Both the position numbers and the translations under genes were made by a program. From positions 930,001-994,000 of the forward strand of contig CBDFHG010000002.1 of the NCBI GenBank assembly GCA_965247385.1: a stretch of 64,000 nt of DNA, in the 5' to 3' direction. Under the pieces are notes generated by a model. It had not been told where the DNA came from and did no database searches. It saw only the letters and a program-made list of their open reading frames with translations. This DNA is from Thermohalobaculum sp965247385. Lineage in GTDB: Bacteria; Pseudomonadota; Alphaproteobacteria; Rhodobacterales; Rhodobacteraceae. This document shows, in pieces, positions 45,109-54,663 of this stretch. Positions within the stretch are counted from its first letter, which is position 1; every line of letters begins with the position of its first letter.

Positions 45109-46032
45109 ATGATCAAGACCCACATCATCCCCGTCTTCGTGGCGGCCGCAATTGTAGCTTCCGGGACGGCACTGCCCGGCACGGCGCTTGCCGAGGCCGA
45201 GACCGAAATCGAGGACGTGTCCTTCAGTTACGAGGGCCCCTTCGGCACCTATGACCGGTTCCAGCTCCAGCGCGGCTTCCAGGTATTCCAGGAGGTCTGC
45301 TCGGCTTGCCACGGGATGAAATACCTGTCGTTCCGCGAGTTGGGCGGCGAGACCGGCCCGGCCTTCCCGGCCGAACAGATCAAGGCGATCGCCGCGCTCT
45401 ACGAGGTCTACGACGACGAGGGCGAGCCAGGGGACACCCGCGCCGGAATGCCGTCCGACAATTTCCCCGCCAACACCGACGCTGCCGCCCCGGATCTCAG
45501 CCTGATGGCGAAGGCGCGGGCGGGCTTCAGCGGCCCCTATGGCCTGGGCCTGAACCAGCTCTTCAAGGGCATGGGCGGGGGCGAGTACATCTACTCGATC
45601 GTCGCCGGTTATCACGAGGAGCCTGAATGCGCCGCCGACGCGGAAATGGACGGCAGCTACAATGTTGCCTTCGCATCGGGCGGCTTTCCGGACTCGTGCA
45701 AGATCTTCGATGTGGACGCCGACGGTGGCCAGATCGAGGTCGGCCGCATGGTGCCCGGCTCCTGGATCGCGATGCCTCCGCCCCTGGAGGACGGCGCGGT
45801 CGAATACGTCATGCATGGTGGCGAAGAGGGTAGCGGCGAAGCCGAGGCCACCGAGGCCACCGTCGAGCAGATGTCGGAAGACATCGCGGCCTTCCTGATG
45901 TGGGCTGCCGAACCGCAGATGACCCTGCGCAAAGAGGCCGGTTTCCGCAACATCCTGTTTCTGATCGTACTGACCGTGCTGCTCTACTTCACCAACAAGA
46001 CACTGTGGGCCAAGCTGAAGCGCAAGGAGTGA
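45109..46032 (+). CDS. petC: Cytochrome c1 of the bc1 complex
   Basis: A 307-residue periplasmic heme protein anchored by a C-terminal helix (ILFLIVLTVLLYFTN). A signal peptide ends near TALAEA. Heme c is bound covalently by CSACH; the distal Met is probably in the VGRMVPGSWIAMPPPL region. A pair of extra cysteines (ECAADAE, DSCKIF) could form the disulfide seen in alphaproteobacterial cytochrome c1. Last gene of the operon, followed by a strong terminator. Confidence 0.96.
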   Translation: MIKTHIIPVFVAAAIVASGTALPGTALAEAETEIEDVSFSYEGPFGTYDRFQLQRGFQVFQEVCSACHGMKYLSFRELGGETGPAFPAEQIKAIAALYEVYDDEGEPGDTRAGMPSDNFPANTDAAAPDLSLMAKARAGFSGPYGLGLNQLFKGMGGGEYIYSIVAGYHEEPECAADAEMDGSYNVAFASGGFPDSCKIFDVDADGGQIEVGRMVPGSWIAMPPPLEDGAVEYVMHGGEEGSGEAEATEATVEQMSEDIAAFLMWAAEPQMTLRKEAGFRNILFLIVLTVLLYFTNKTLWAKLKRKE

Positions 46033-46075
46033 TCCCCCCCCCCTTAACCGCTGACATGCAGTGGCTGGCACACAG

Positions 46076-46110
46076 ACCCCTGCCCGGCGACGGGCGGGGG
46101 TTTTTCTTTT
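46076..46110 (+). terminator. Rho-independent terminator of petABC
   Basis: The stem ACCCCTGCCCG / CGGGCGGGGGT (one G-T pair) closes on the loop GCGA, followed by TTTTTCTTTT. It starts 44 bases after the petC stop. Confidence 0.9.
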
Positions 46111-46202
46111 CCGGGAAATTTGTTATCCGCTAGCGTTCCCTCCCCCCGGAACGGGGAGGAACAGGGCGGGGGTCCACCCCGCCCGTTGCCCGGAGAACAC
46201 CC

Positions 46203-47303
46203 ATGCCGCTCAACAGCTTCGGCCATCTCTATCGCGTCACCACCTGGGGCGAGAGCCACGGTCCGGCGATCGGCGCCACCGTGGATGGCTGCCCGCCGGG
46301 CGTGCCGCTGGAGGCAGCGATGCTGCAGCACTGGCTCGACCGGCGCAAACCGGGCACCAGCCGCTACACCACCCAGCGCCGCGAGGCGGACGAAGTTGAA
46401 ATCCTCAGCGGTGTGTTCGAAGGCCAGACCACCGGCCACCCGATCCAGTTGATGATCCGCAACACCGACCAACGGTCGAAGGATTATGGCGACATCGTCG
46501 AGAAGTTCCGCCCCGGCCATGCCGACTACACCTACTGGCTGAAATACGGCATCCGCGACCATCGCGGCGGCGGCCGCGCCTCGGCCCGCGAGACCGCCTC
46601 GCGGGTGGCGGCAGGCGGCGTGGCGCGTGCGGTGCTGAAGGCGCTGGCGCCGGGTCTCTCCATCACCGGCAGCATGGTGCAGATGGGACCGCGCAAGATC
46701 GACCGGGCGAGATGGGATTGGGACGAAATCCTGCGCAACCCGTTCTGGACCCCGGACGCCAGGGCGGCGGCGGAATGGGCGGACTATCTCGATGGCATGC
46801 GCAAGTCAGGCAACTCGGTTGGCGCGGTGATCGAGGTAACGGCACGCGGCGTGCCCGCCGGCCTCGGCGTGCCGGTCTATGGCAAGCTGGATACGGAGCT
46901 GGCGGCGGCGATGATGTCGATCAACGCGGTCAAGGGTGTCGAAATCGGTGACGGTTTCGGTGCCGCCACCCTGACCGGCGAGGAAAACGCCGATGAGATC
47001 CGCATGGGTAACGACGGCCCGGTGTTCCAGTCGAACCACGCTGGCGGCATCCTCGGCGGCATCTCGTCCGGTCAGGACGTGGTGGTGCGCTTCGCGGTCA
47101 AGCCAACCTCGTCGATCCTCACACCGCGCGCCACCATCGGCAAGGCGGGCAACGAGACCGAGGTCGTCACCAAGGGCCGCCACGACCCCTGCGTCGGCAT
47201 CCGCGCGGTGCCGGTCGGCGAGGCGATGATGGCCTGCGTGCTGCTGGACCACGTGCTGCTGCACCGGGGTCAGATCGGCGAGAACCAGGGGCGGATCGGG
47301 TGA
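46203..47303 (+). CDS. aroC: Chorismate synthase AroC
   Basis: A 366-residue enzyme making chorismate from 5-enolpyruvylshikimate-3-phosphate, with reduced FMN as cofactor; last step of the shikimate pathway. Signatures: GESHGPAIGATVDGCPPG near the start, FRPGHADYTYWLKYG, RDHRGGGRASARETASRVAAG, and VVRFAVKPTSSI near the end. Length is normal. It follows the petABC terminator and has its own upstream region. Confidence 0.97.
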   Translation: MPLNSFGHLYRVTTWGESHGPAIGATVDGCPPGVPLEAAMLQHWLDRRKPGTSRYTTQRREADEVEILSGVFEGQTTGHPIQLMIRNTDQRSKDYGDIVEKFRPGHADYTYWLKYGIRDHRGGGRASARETASRVAAGGVARAVLKALAPGLSITGSMVQMGPRKIDRARWDWDEILRNPFWTPDARAAAEWADYLDGMRKSGNSVGAVIEVTARGVPAGLGVPVYGKLDTELAAAMMSINAVKGVEIGDGFGAATLTGEENADEIRMGNDGPVFQSNHAGGILGGISSGQDVVVRFAVKPTSSILTPRATIGKAGNETEVVTKGRHDPCVGIRAVPVGEAMMACVLLDHVLLHRGQIGENQGRIG

Positions 47304-47410
47304 CGCCGCCCTTGCTCCCGGCGCATGCTTGACCGTCAACGCCATTCCCGCTAGCCGAAAGGGGTGGACCACAGTTCCGAGGCAATAGGGGGGAGGCAAT
47401 AGGGGGCCGG

Positions 47411-48998
47411 ATGTCCAACCGAATATCGCATATCACCATCGGCGGCGGCACGGCGGGCTGGTTGGCCGCTTCCCTGCTCAATACCGGCCTCAACTGCCGC
47501 AACGACGGGCCGGATGTCCGTATCACGGTAATTGAATCGCCCGACATTCCGACCGTCGGGGTCGGCGAGGCCACCACCATCTCGATGCGGCATACCTTCT
47601 CGCAGATTGGCCTGCACGAGAAGGATTTCCTCAAACGCTGCAACGGCTCGTTCAAGGGCGCGGTGCGGTTCAGCAACTGGGACAAGGAACCCGACAGCTC
47701 GCCCCGAACCTGTTTTCACCCCTCCGACCACCCCGGTTTTTTCCACGTCCACAACATCGTCTACAACTGGCTGGCGTGGCGGCGGAAGGGCAACACCGGC
47801 AGCCCAGCCGAGGTCGTCGTGCCGTCGATGGCGCCGGTCGTGGCCAACCGCGCCCCGGTGATGCAGGGCGCAAACGAATTCAAGGGGCTCTACCCCTACG
47901 CCTATCATCTCGACGCCAAGCTGTTCGCCGAATACATCACTGAATACGCCACCAGCCTGGGCGTCGAGCATGTCCGCGACGACGTCACCGAGGTCAATCT
48001 GGACGAGCGCGGTTTCGTCAAGTCGCTGAGCCTGAAGGGGCATGGCGACTGGCTGGTCGAGTTTGTCATCGACTGCACCGGCTTTCGCGGGCTGATCATC
48101 CGGCAGGCGCTGAACGAGCCGTTCATCCCCTATGGCGACAACCTGTTATGCGACAAAGCGCTGGCGCTGCAGATCCCGCACGAGAACCCCGGCACGCTGG
48201 AGAGCTACACCTCATCGACCGGGCTCGACAGCGGCTGGTCATGGCGGGTGCCGTTGTTCAACCGTCTCGGCACCGGCTACGTCTTCTCGTCGGCCTTCGC
48301 CAGCGACGGCCAGGCGGATCCGGGAGTTCCGCGATTACCTCAAGCTGCCCGACGACCATCCCGACCCGCGCGTGGTCCCGATGCAAATCGGCCGGGTCCG
48401 CAACAGTTGGGTCAAGAACTGCCTGGCGATCGGGCTGGCAGGCGGCTTTATCGAACCGCTGGAATCGACCTTGATCCATTTCACCCAGATGGCGCTGCGC
48501 TTTTTCGTCGAGTTCTTCCCCGACAAGACGATCAACCCGGTCTAGGCCCGCAAATTCATCTCGCTGCACTACCAGACCTCGAACCGCGACGACACGCCGT
48601 TCTGGCGCGCCGCGCGCCACGACACGGTGATGCCCGACGGGCTGGCCGAGAAGCTCGAGCTGTGGAAACACAAACTGCCTGGTCCGCTGGAATGCAACCG
48701 CCCGTGGTCGCTGTTCGAGCAATCGAGTTACGCCTTCGTGCTGGCTGGCAAGGGCTTTTTCGACGACGTCACCTTCCCCAACGAGGACACCGTCAGCGTC
48801 GAGGATTTCGAGGAGTATCTGCGCGAGGCCGACAAGCGCCGCAAATACCTGATGTCGGTCTCGACCGATCACTACACCGCGCTGAATGCCATCCATGGCG
48901 ACAACTACGAACCCTGGTACGACCCGACGCCCGCAGCCGCACCCGTAGGATCGGGGCCGCAGCCAGCGGATGACCCCGCCAGGGCGGCGCTGGCCTGA
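47411..48998 (+). pseudogene. FAD-dependent tryptophan halogenase-like protein, broken
   Basis: The first 300 or so residues read well: ISHITIGGGTAGWLAAS (FAD), PTVGVGEAT, the catalytic Lys candidate in GSFKGAVRFSNW, and the WxWxxP-type motif SGWSWRVPL. One extra G near 48317 then shifts the frame; the protein continues as IREFRDYLKLPDDHPDPRVV. A TAG at 48543-48545 interrupts it again before ARKFISLHYQT. Sequence homologous to the halogenase C terminus continues to 48998. Two independent lesions argue for a genuine pseudogene. Confidence 0.88.
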
Positions 48999-49060
48999 CA
49001 GGCCATTCACGGCCTATGCGAGAGCAAGACAAGATGACCTGGCGCGGAACCGTCAGCGCC

Positions 49061-49203
49061 CCTGTCATCCCGTAGGCGCTGCAGCACACAGTGATGCTGC
49101 GCTCATGCGGGATCTCTCGACGTCCGTCCGGCATCGCGAGAGCCCGGCTCTGCGGAGCAACATTGCATGATGCACCGCGCCCGGGATGACAGGGTTGGGC
49201 GGG
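49061..49203. repeat. Palindrome-ended element of about 143 bp
   Basis: Perfect 12-bp inverted ends, CCTGTCATCCCG (49061-49072) and CGGGATGACAGG (49192-49203), enclose GC-rich sequence without a gene. This end sequence is common in small non-coding mobile repeats of alphaproteobacteria. It follows the broken halogenase. Confidence 0.6.
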
Positions 49204-49230
49204 CGGAGCCTTTTGCCATAGTTCCAGGCT

Positions 49231-50187
49231 CTACCGAATGTTCAGCACCGAGGTCCCGGACTTCCCCATCACGTCGAACGCCACGCTGCCGGCGAGAAAG
49301 CGGGTGATCTTGGATTTTCCTGAATCCGACACCACGATGACCGAATTGGATTTACCGGCCTCGACGATGGCCGGAACCGGTTTTCCAATGACCACCTTGG
49401 CATCGTTCACGGTGATGCCCATGCCCTTCAGATCGGCCTTGAAGCGCTGAACCTTACGTTCCAGGGCGGCAATCCCGTTGTCGCCCTTGGCAACGGCGAG
49501 GATGTTGGCCGGTTCGCCGCAGGCATGCGCCACGACCGCGCCGCGCTTCAGGGCGTCCATCGATTGCCTGGAGCCGTCGGTGCAAAGCAGGAAACCGCCG
49601 CCCGTCAACGGGCCACGCACGGTCAGCACCGAGCTTGGCGCCAGCATCGCCACCTTCTGAACCGAGCTTGGCTCGTGCAGCGCCGCAAACTCGCCGCGCC
49701 AGCGCTTCGGCGGCCCCATGATGATGAGGTTGTAGGGGCCGAGTTCGTATTGGTCCAGGATGCCGCTGGAAACGTCGGGGGCGATCTTCAGCTTGAGCAC
49801 GATGCTCTTGCCCGAGGGTGCCACGTAATCGATCTTGTTGTCGCCCAGCGGGTCGCCGAAAACATCGGTATGATCGACCCGCTCATTCCATTCCTTACCG
49901 AGGAACTCCTTCTCCTGCAGTTGCTCCAGACCGCGCCGAAGATACCCGATACCGGGCAGTTCCAGCCCCCACTCCAGCATGTTCTGGCGCGCCGTGCGCA
50001 TTTGCAGGCCGCCGGAACTCAGCCCCTGATCGATACGCCGGACATAGAGCAGGACGACGTCGCAATCGTCCGCGGCGCTGATCTGTGCCGCGATGTCGAC
50101 GCCCACATAGGAGGGATCGGTGCCGTTGAGGCAGATCAAGGTCCGGAACCGCTTGCGCCGCCAGGCGCGCAGTTTCTCGAGATTCAT
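49231..50187 (-). CDS. UspA-like universal stress protein
   Basis: A 318-residue cytoplasmic protein. The N-terminal FRTLICLNGTDPSYVGVDIA and the C-terminal GGFLLCTDGSRQSMDALKRG and VVSDSGKSKITRFLAGSVAF both resemble UspA-type folds, so it may be a tandem-Usp protein with the first domain diverged. The start at 50187 has AGAGAGAG upstream; 50223 would add 12 residues. It is encoded immediately after an SLC13 transporter on the same strand, suggesting it regulates or accompanies that carrier. Confidence 0.75.
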   Translation of the reverse strand: MNLEKLRAWRRKRFRTLICLNGTDPSYVGVDIAAQISAADDCDVVLLYVRRIDQGLSSGGLQMRTARQNMLEWGLELPGIGYLRRGLEQLQEKEFLGKEWNERVDHTDVFGDPLGDNKIDYVAPSGKSIVLKLKIAPDVSSGILDQYELGPYNLIIMGPPKRWRGEFAALHEPSSVQKVAMLAPSSVLTVRGPLTGGGFLLCTDGSRQSMDALKRGAVVAHACGEPANILAVAKGDNGIAALERKVQRFKADLKGMGITVNDAKVVIGKPVPAIVEAGKSNSVIVVSDSGKSKITRFLAGSVAFDVMGKSGTSVLNIR

Positions 50188-50225
50188 CTCTCTCTGTCGG
50201 GTTGACGTGCGCGGTCCGATCATTG

Positions 50226-51767
50226 TCACGCCCCGATCAGAGGCCAGTAGAGACTGGCGATCAGCAGCATCAAAATCGTCGAGACGACAACCATGCGCGA
50301 GCCCACCTTGAGGAAATCGGCGGGTCTGAGATAACCGGCGGCGAAGACAATGGTGCTGGCCGGGGTGCCGACCACGGTCAGGTACGCGAAAGCCGAGGAG
50401 ATCGCGGTGATGAAGCCGATGACGATCGGGCTCTCGTTGGCCAGCGTCGCCATCTTCAGGACGATCGGGCCGAGCACCGCCACCGCGGCACCATTCGACA
50501 TCGTGTTGGTGACAAAGGTGGTCAACACCGACACCGCGGCCCAGAGCCCGAGCCCAGAATCGGCACCGATCGGCTCGAGCACGCTGACGAATTGCGACGC
50601 GATCCACTCCGCAGCGCCGGTGTTCTTCATCTGCACGCCGAGCGAGATCGCCGAGGCATAGAGCAGAACGACGCCCCAGTTCACGCCGGAATTGAGATCC
50701 TCCCATTTCACCAGCCCGGCGACGAGGAAGGTCGCGGCGCCGAGTATCGCGACCGTTCCCATGCCGATTTCGCTGGACAGGAAGATCCACGAGAACAGGA
50801 TCATCACCAGGAACAGGATGGCGACGTAATTGGCCATCGTCATCGGGCCTTGCATCCGCACCTGAATGCGCAGCTTGGTGACGGCGCGGGTGAGTTTCGT
50901 CTGTTCCGGCTTGAAGGTCCACAGGATCACCATCGTCACCAGCGGCAACTGCAACAGGAACAGCGGGTAGGCGTAGGCCATCCAGGTGACATAATCGATC
51001 AGGAAGCGGTAGGTTTCGGGATTGGTAGGATCGTAGAAGAAATCCTTCCAGTAGCCGATCATGATCGCGTTGCGCGCGCCGCCCGAGGGGGTGCCGATCC
51101 CGGCGACCGAGCAGCCGTAGGCGATCGAGAACAGGATGACGGCGGCGAGGTTGCGGACCTCCTTGCGGTCGGTGGAAGTCAGCGTGATCAGGGTCACGCC
51201 AACCGGCAGCATCATCGCCGCCACGGTGTGCTCGCCGATGAACGAGGCCAGCAGGCCCGAGACCACCGAAATCCCGAAGCAGATACGCGAGGTGCGCACC
51301 CCGGTGGCGCGCACGATCAGCCAGGCGATCCGGAGATCGAGCTTCTGCCGGATCACGGTGACCGCGAGCATCAGCGAACCCATGATGAACAGGACAGAAT
51401 CCGTCATCAGGCTGCGGGCCACCTCGGTCGATTCCAGCCCGAGCAGAACAACCTGCCCGCCGATGATCAGCAGGGCTACCGTGGGCAAGGGAACCGGCTC
51501 GGTGATGTACAGGATCGTCGCGAAAACCGAGATCGACAGCACGATCATGCCCTCGCGGCTCAGCCCGCTGGGCAGCGGCAGGCTGAGCAGCAGCGCTGCC
51601 ACCGCGATGGCGAGGAAGAACCAGCGCTTCTCCCAGAAATAGTAGAGGTTGACATGGGCGCGAAGGTGGAGAAACCGGCGGTAGCCGACCCGGGTCGTCC
51701 GTATCGACCAGGCGCGCGCGGGCTCATAGGCGCGCGGACCGTCGGTTACGAGACTAAGCTGGCGCAC
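50226..51767 (-). CDS. SLC13/DASS-family anion:sodium symporter
   Basis: A 513-residue membrane protein with about 12 helices. The two SNT-like Na+-site motifs of the family correspond to GIGTPSGGARNAIM and to TNTMSNGAAVAVLGPI; a further VVGTPASTIVFAAGYL lies near the end. Family members take up di- and tricarboxylates or sulfate. A 50-residue basic cytoplasmic N terminus precedes the first helix. Directly upstream of the UspA-like gene. Confidence 0.88.
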   Translation of the reverse strand: MRQLSLVTDGPRAYEPARAWSIRTTRVGYRRFLHLRAHVNLYYFWEKRWFFLAIAVAALLLSLPLPSGLSREGMIVLSISVFATILYITEPVPLPTVALLIIGGQVVLLGLESTEVARSLMTDSVLFIMGSLMLAVTVIRQKLDLRIAWLIVRATGVRTSRICFGISVVSGLLASFIGEHTVAAMMLPVGVTLITLTSTDRKEVRNLAAVILFSIAYGCSVAGIGTPSGGARNAIMIGYWKDFFYDPTNPETYRFLIDYVTWMAYAYPLFLLQLPLVTMVILWTFKPEQTKLTRAVTKLRIQVRMQGPMTMANYVAILFLVMILFSWIFLSSEIGMGTVAILGAATFLVAGLVKWEDLNSGVNWGVVLLYASAISLGVQMKNTGAAEWIASQFVSVLEPIGADSGLGLWAAVSVLTTFVTNTMSNGAAVAVLGPIVLKMATLANESPIVIGFITAISSAFAYLTVVGTPASTIVFAAGYLRPADFLKVGSRMVVVSTILMLLIASLYWPLIGA

Positions 51768-51941
51768 TTTCCCCCGCTTTTTCCGGTCAGGGGCCTCCCC
51801 AGAGACCTAAGCGGAATTCCCCTGTTTTCGACTCCATTCCTCGCCCTAATCCTCACACTATAGCAAGGGGTTGTGCGACAGGACAAGGGGGGTCGATTCA
51901 GAATCAGGAGCGGGGCGGGAAGATCTCCCTGATCGAGCGGA

Positions 51942-52637
51942 TTATCGGCCGGACCGATACCGCTCCCAACCCCTGGCGCGCAGGTCGCAGGCCGGGCAGT
52001 CGCCGCAGCCGTAGCCCCAGTCGTGGCGGGTCTCGCGCTGGCCCAGATAGCAGGAGTGGGTTTCCTCGCGGATCAGTTCGACCAGGGCGGTGCCGCCTAG
52101 TTCCCCGGCCATGGCCCAGGTGGCGGGTTTGTCTATCCACATCAGCGGCGTGTGCAGCACCAGCCGGGTTTCCAGCCCCAGGTTCAACGCCACTTGGAGC
52201 GCCTTGATGGTGTCGTCACGGCAATCGGGGTAGCCGGAGTAGTCGGTCTCGCAGACGCCGGTGACGATGTGCTTGATGCCGCGCCGGTAGGCCAGCGCGG
52301 CGGCATAGGTCAGGAAGATCAGATTGCGCCCCGGGACGAAGGTCGAGGGCAGCCCGGCTTCGGTCATGACGATCTCGGTCTCGCGGGTCAGTGCGGTCTC
52401 CGAGACCTGGCCCAGGGTCGCCACCTCCAGCACCGTGTCCTGGCCCAGCCTGTCAGCCCAGCGCGGGAAGCCCGCGACGAAGGCGCCGAGGAACACCGGG
52501 CGATGGGCCATCTCGACCCGGTGGCGCTGGCCATAGTCGAAGCCCAGCGTCTCGACATGACCAAACCGATCGCAGGCCCAGGCGAGGCAAGTGGCGCTGT
52601 CCTGCCCGCCGGAGAAGAGGACGAGGGCTTTGTCCAT
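51942..52637 (-). CDS. queC: 7-cyano-7-deazaguanine synthase QueC
   Basis: A 231-residue ATP-dependent enzyme that turns 7-carboxy-7-deazaguanine into preQ0 for queuosine tRNA modification. The PP-loop is VLFSGGQDSATCLAWA near residue 6, followed by FDYGQRH and TGVCETDYSGYPDCR; the zinc site is CYLG...CGDCPAC near the C terminus. The start 52637 is the same base as the end of the HIT gene, so the two are coupled. Confidence 0.96.
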   Translation of the reverse strand: MDKALVLFSGGQDSATCLAWACDRFGHVETLGFDYGQRHRVEMAHRPVFLGAFVAGFPRWADRLGQDTVLEVATLGQVSETALTRETEIVMTEAGLPSTFVPGRNLIFLTYAAALAYRRGIKHIVTGVCETDYSGYPDCRDDTIKALQVALNLGLETRLVLHTPLMWIDKPATWAMAGELGGTALVELIREETHSCYLGQRETRHDWGYGCGDCPACDLRARGWERYRSGR

Positions 52638-53023
52638 CAGCTCTCGCGCTTCGGCAGCATCCGGCCCAGCCGCTCGCCCCCGGCGATGTGGAAATGCAGA
52701 TGCGGCACATCCATGCGCCCATCCTCCCCGGTATTGACGATAACCCGATAACCATTGCCACCACCATCCTCGCTGACCCCGGAGGCGCGGGCAGCCTGGC
52801 TGACGGTGCGGGTCAAGTCGGTAGTCTCGGCATCGGATGCTTCCGCGCAAAAGTGGTCTATATTTACGTATGGCCCCTTCGGGATCACCAGCACGTGCAC
52901 CGATGCCTGCGGCTGGATGTCGTGGAAGGCCAGCGAATGCTCGGTTTCCAACACCTTGTTACAGGGAATCTCACCTCGGAGGATCTTCGCGAAGATGTTC
53001 TGATCGTTATACTGGTAGCTCAT
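52637..53023 (-). CDS. HIT-family (histidine triad) nucleotide-binding protein
   Basis: A 128-residue HINT-type hydrolase of nucleoside phosphoramidates. FAKILRGEIPCNKVLE begins the domain, and the triad is HLHFHIAGG with VPHL before it. The longer upstream reading from 53227 lacks HIT homology, so the start is placed at 53023. The stop shares one base with the queC start. Confidence 0.93.
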   Translation of the reverse strand: MSYQYNDQNIFAKILRGEIPCNKVLETEHSLAFHDIQPQASVHVLVIPKGPYVNIDHFCAEASDAETTDLTRTVSQAARASGVSEDGGGNGYRVIVNTGEDGRMDVPHLHFHIAGGERLGRMLPKRES

Positions 53024-53171
53024 TCCTGCCTCCCTGGCCTGTGGCGGCGCAATTTGGCTCCGGTGTGGTGCCAATGCAAGGCCGGGCTTGCAAAATGGGG
53101 CAGATCGGCAGGGCTCCGGGGTCTGACGAAAGGAGACCCCCCACAGAGTGCGGCGACGGGGCGTCCATTCC

Positions 53172-53906
53172 CTACCGCATCGCCGGAACCGCGGTGACCT
53201 TCCCGTGGGATTTCTTCTTTTCGCCACCGATGTCGAGGTGGCGCAGGTAGCGTCTCTCGACCTGGCGGAACACCCACACCAGCGCGAAGGTGATCGCCAT
53301 GTAGAGCGCCGCCGCCGTCAGAATGCCCTCATAGGGAATGTAGTATTTCGCGTTCACCGTGCGGCCAACCCCAAGGACGTCCTGGATCGTTATGACGCTG
53401 GCGACCACGGTGCCGTGCAGCATGAACACCACCTCGTTGCCGTATTGCGGCAGGGCGCGGCGCATTGCCGAGGGCAGGAGCACCAGCCAGGTCACTTGCC
53501 GCGCACTGAGGCCCACGGCCATCGCGCCCTCGATTTCTCCCTTCGGCGTCGTCTTGATCGCGCCGCGCAGGATTTCGGTGGTGTAGGCGCCCGAGTTCAG
53601 AGAAAACGCAATCAGGGCGCACCACCACGCCTCGCGCAATACCGGCCAGGCAAAGCTTTCGCGCACCGCTTCGAACTGCGACAAGCCGTAATAGATCAGA
53701 TAGGTCTGGACCAGCAGCGGCGTGCCCCGGAAGACATACACATAACCCCGTACCAGCGGCGAGAAGCGCGTGCGGCGAGCCAGCGACAGCGAGGCCGGGA
53801 TGGCGATCATCATCCCGATCATGAGCGCCAGCGCGGTCAGGTGCACGGTGACCCAGACGCCGCTGAGGAACAGGTCCCAATGCCTGAAGACAAGCTCGAA
53901 CTTCAT
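53172..53906 (-). CDS. Polar amino-acid ABC transporter permease (HisM type)
   Basis: A 244-residue inner-membrane permease with about five helices and the family pattern RGTPLLVQTYLIYYGL, then SGAYTTEILRGAIKTTPKGE...EGAMAVGLS, the EAA loop that contacts the ATPase. It overlaps the HisQ-type permease gene by 4 bases. A Lys-rich tail ends the protein. Confidence 0.92.
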   Translation of the reverse strand: MKFELVFRHWDLFLSGVWVTVHLTALALMIGMMIAIPASLSLARRTRFSPLVRGYVYVFRGTPLLVQTYLIYYGLSQFEAVRESFAWPVLREAWWCALIAFSLNSGAYTTEILRGAIKTTPKGEIEGAMAVGLSARQVTWLVLLPSAMRRALPQYGNEVVFMLHGTVVASVITIQDVLGVGRTVNAKYYIPYEGILTAAALYMAITFALVWVFRQVERRYLRHLDIGGEKKKSHGKVTAVPAMR

Positions 53907-54586
53907 GCGGTCTGCCCCCGGTTCGCCCGCGCGTCGGCATATTTGAGCGCTAGGCCGGAGACCCAGGTGATCGCCAGATAGACCAGGATCACCGCGACGA
54001 AGAACAGGAACGGCGCCCGGCTAGCCTTGCCCGCCTTGTCGGCCAGGCCGACAAGATCGTTGAGCCCGATCACCGAGACCACGGCGGTGGACTTGACCAG
54101 CACCATCCAGACATTGCCGTAGCCCGGCAGGGCGAAGCGCATGATCTGGGGCAGCAGCACGGTCCACAGCGTCGCCAGCGGGGTCATGCCCATCGACTGG
54201 GCAGCCTCGCCCTGGCCCTTTGGCACGGTCATGTATGCACCGCGGAAGGTCTCGGTCAGGTAGGCGCCGTAGATGAAGCCGATCGAGATCACCCCGGCCC
54301 AGAATTTTGATATCTCGATATAGTCGGTGCCCATGGCGTGTCCGACGGTGTTCAACAGCCGTTGGCCGCCGAAATAGATCAGCAGGATCAGCACCAGGTC
54401 GGGGACACCGCGCACGATGGTGGTGTAGACCTGCGCCAGCGCGTTTGCCGTGAAGCGGCGCGAGAGTTTCGCCCAGGCGCCCAGCGCCCCGAGTGCGGTT
54501 GCCAGCACCAGCGCCAGGACCGCAACACTGACGGTGACCAGAACGCCGGTTCCCAACAGTGGGGCGAATTCAATGAGTTTGTCCAA
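53903..54586 (-). CDS. Polar amino-acid ABC transporter permease (HisQ type)
   Basis: A 227-residue permease, partner of the one at 53172. TIVRGVPDLVLILLIYFGGQ and YGAYLTETFRGAYMTVPKGQ are the HisQ/M signatures, followed by GEAAQSMGMTPL (EAA loop). Forms the heterodimeric membrane channel for a histidine/arginine/lysine-type system. Lies between the binding-protein gene and hisM-type gene. Confidence 0.92.
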   Translation of the reverse strand: MDKLIEFAPLLGTGVLVTVSVAVLALVLATALGALGAWAKLSRRFTANALAQVYTTIVRGVPDLVLILLIYFGGQRLLNTVGHAMGTDYIEISKFWAGVISIGFIYGAYLTETFRGAYMTVPKGQGEAAQSMGMTPLATLWTVLLPQIMRFALPGYGNVWMVLVKSTAVVSVIGLNDLVGLADKAGKASRAPFLFFVAVILVYLAITWVSGLALKYADARANRGQTA

Positions 54587-54663
54587 TGCTAGGCCCCCCG
54601 GCTCGCGCGCGCTCCGGGTGAAGCGCGGATGGCCCCCGGCGGCGAACCGCCGGGGGAAACGGA

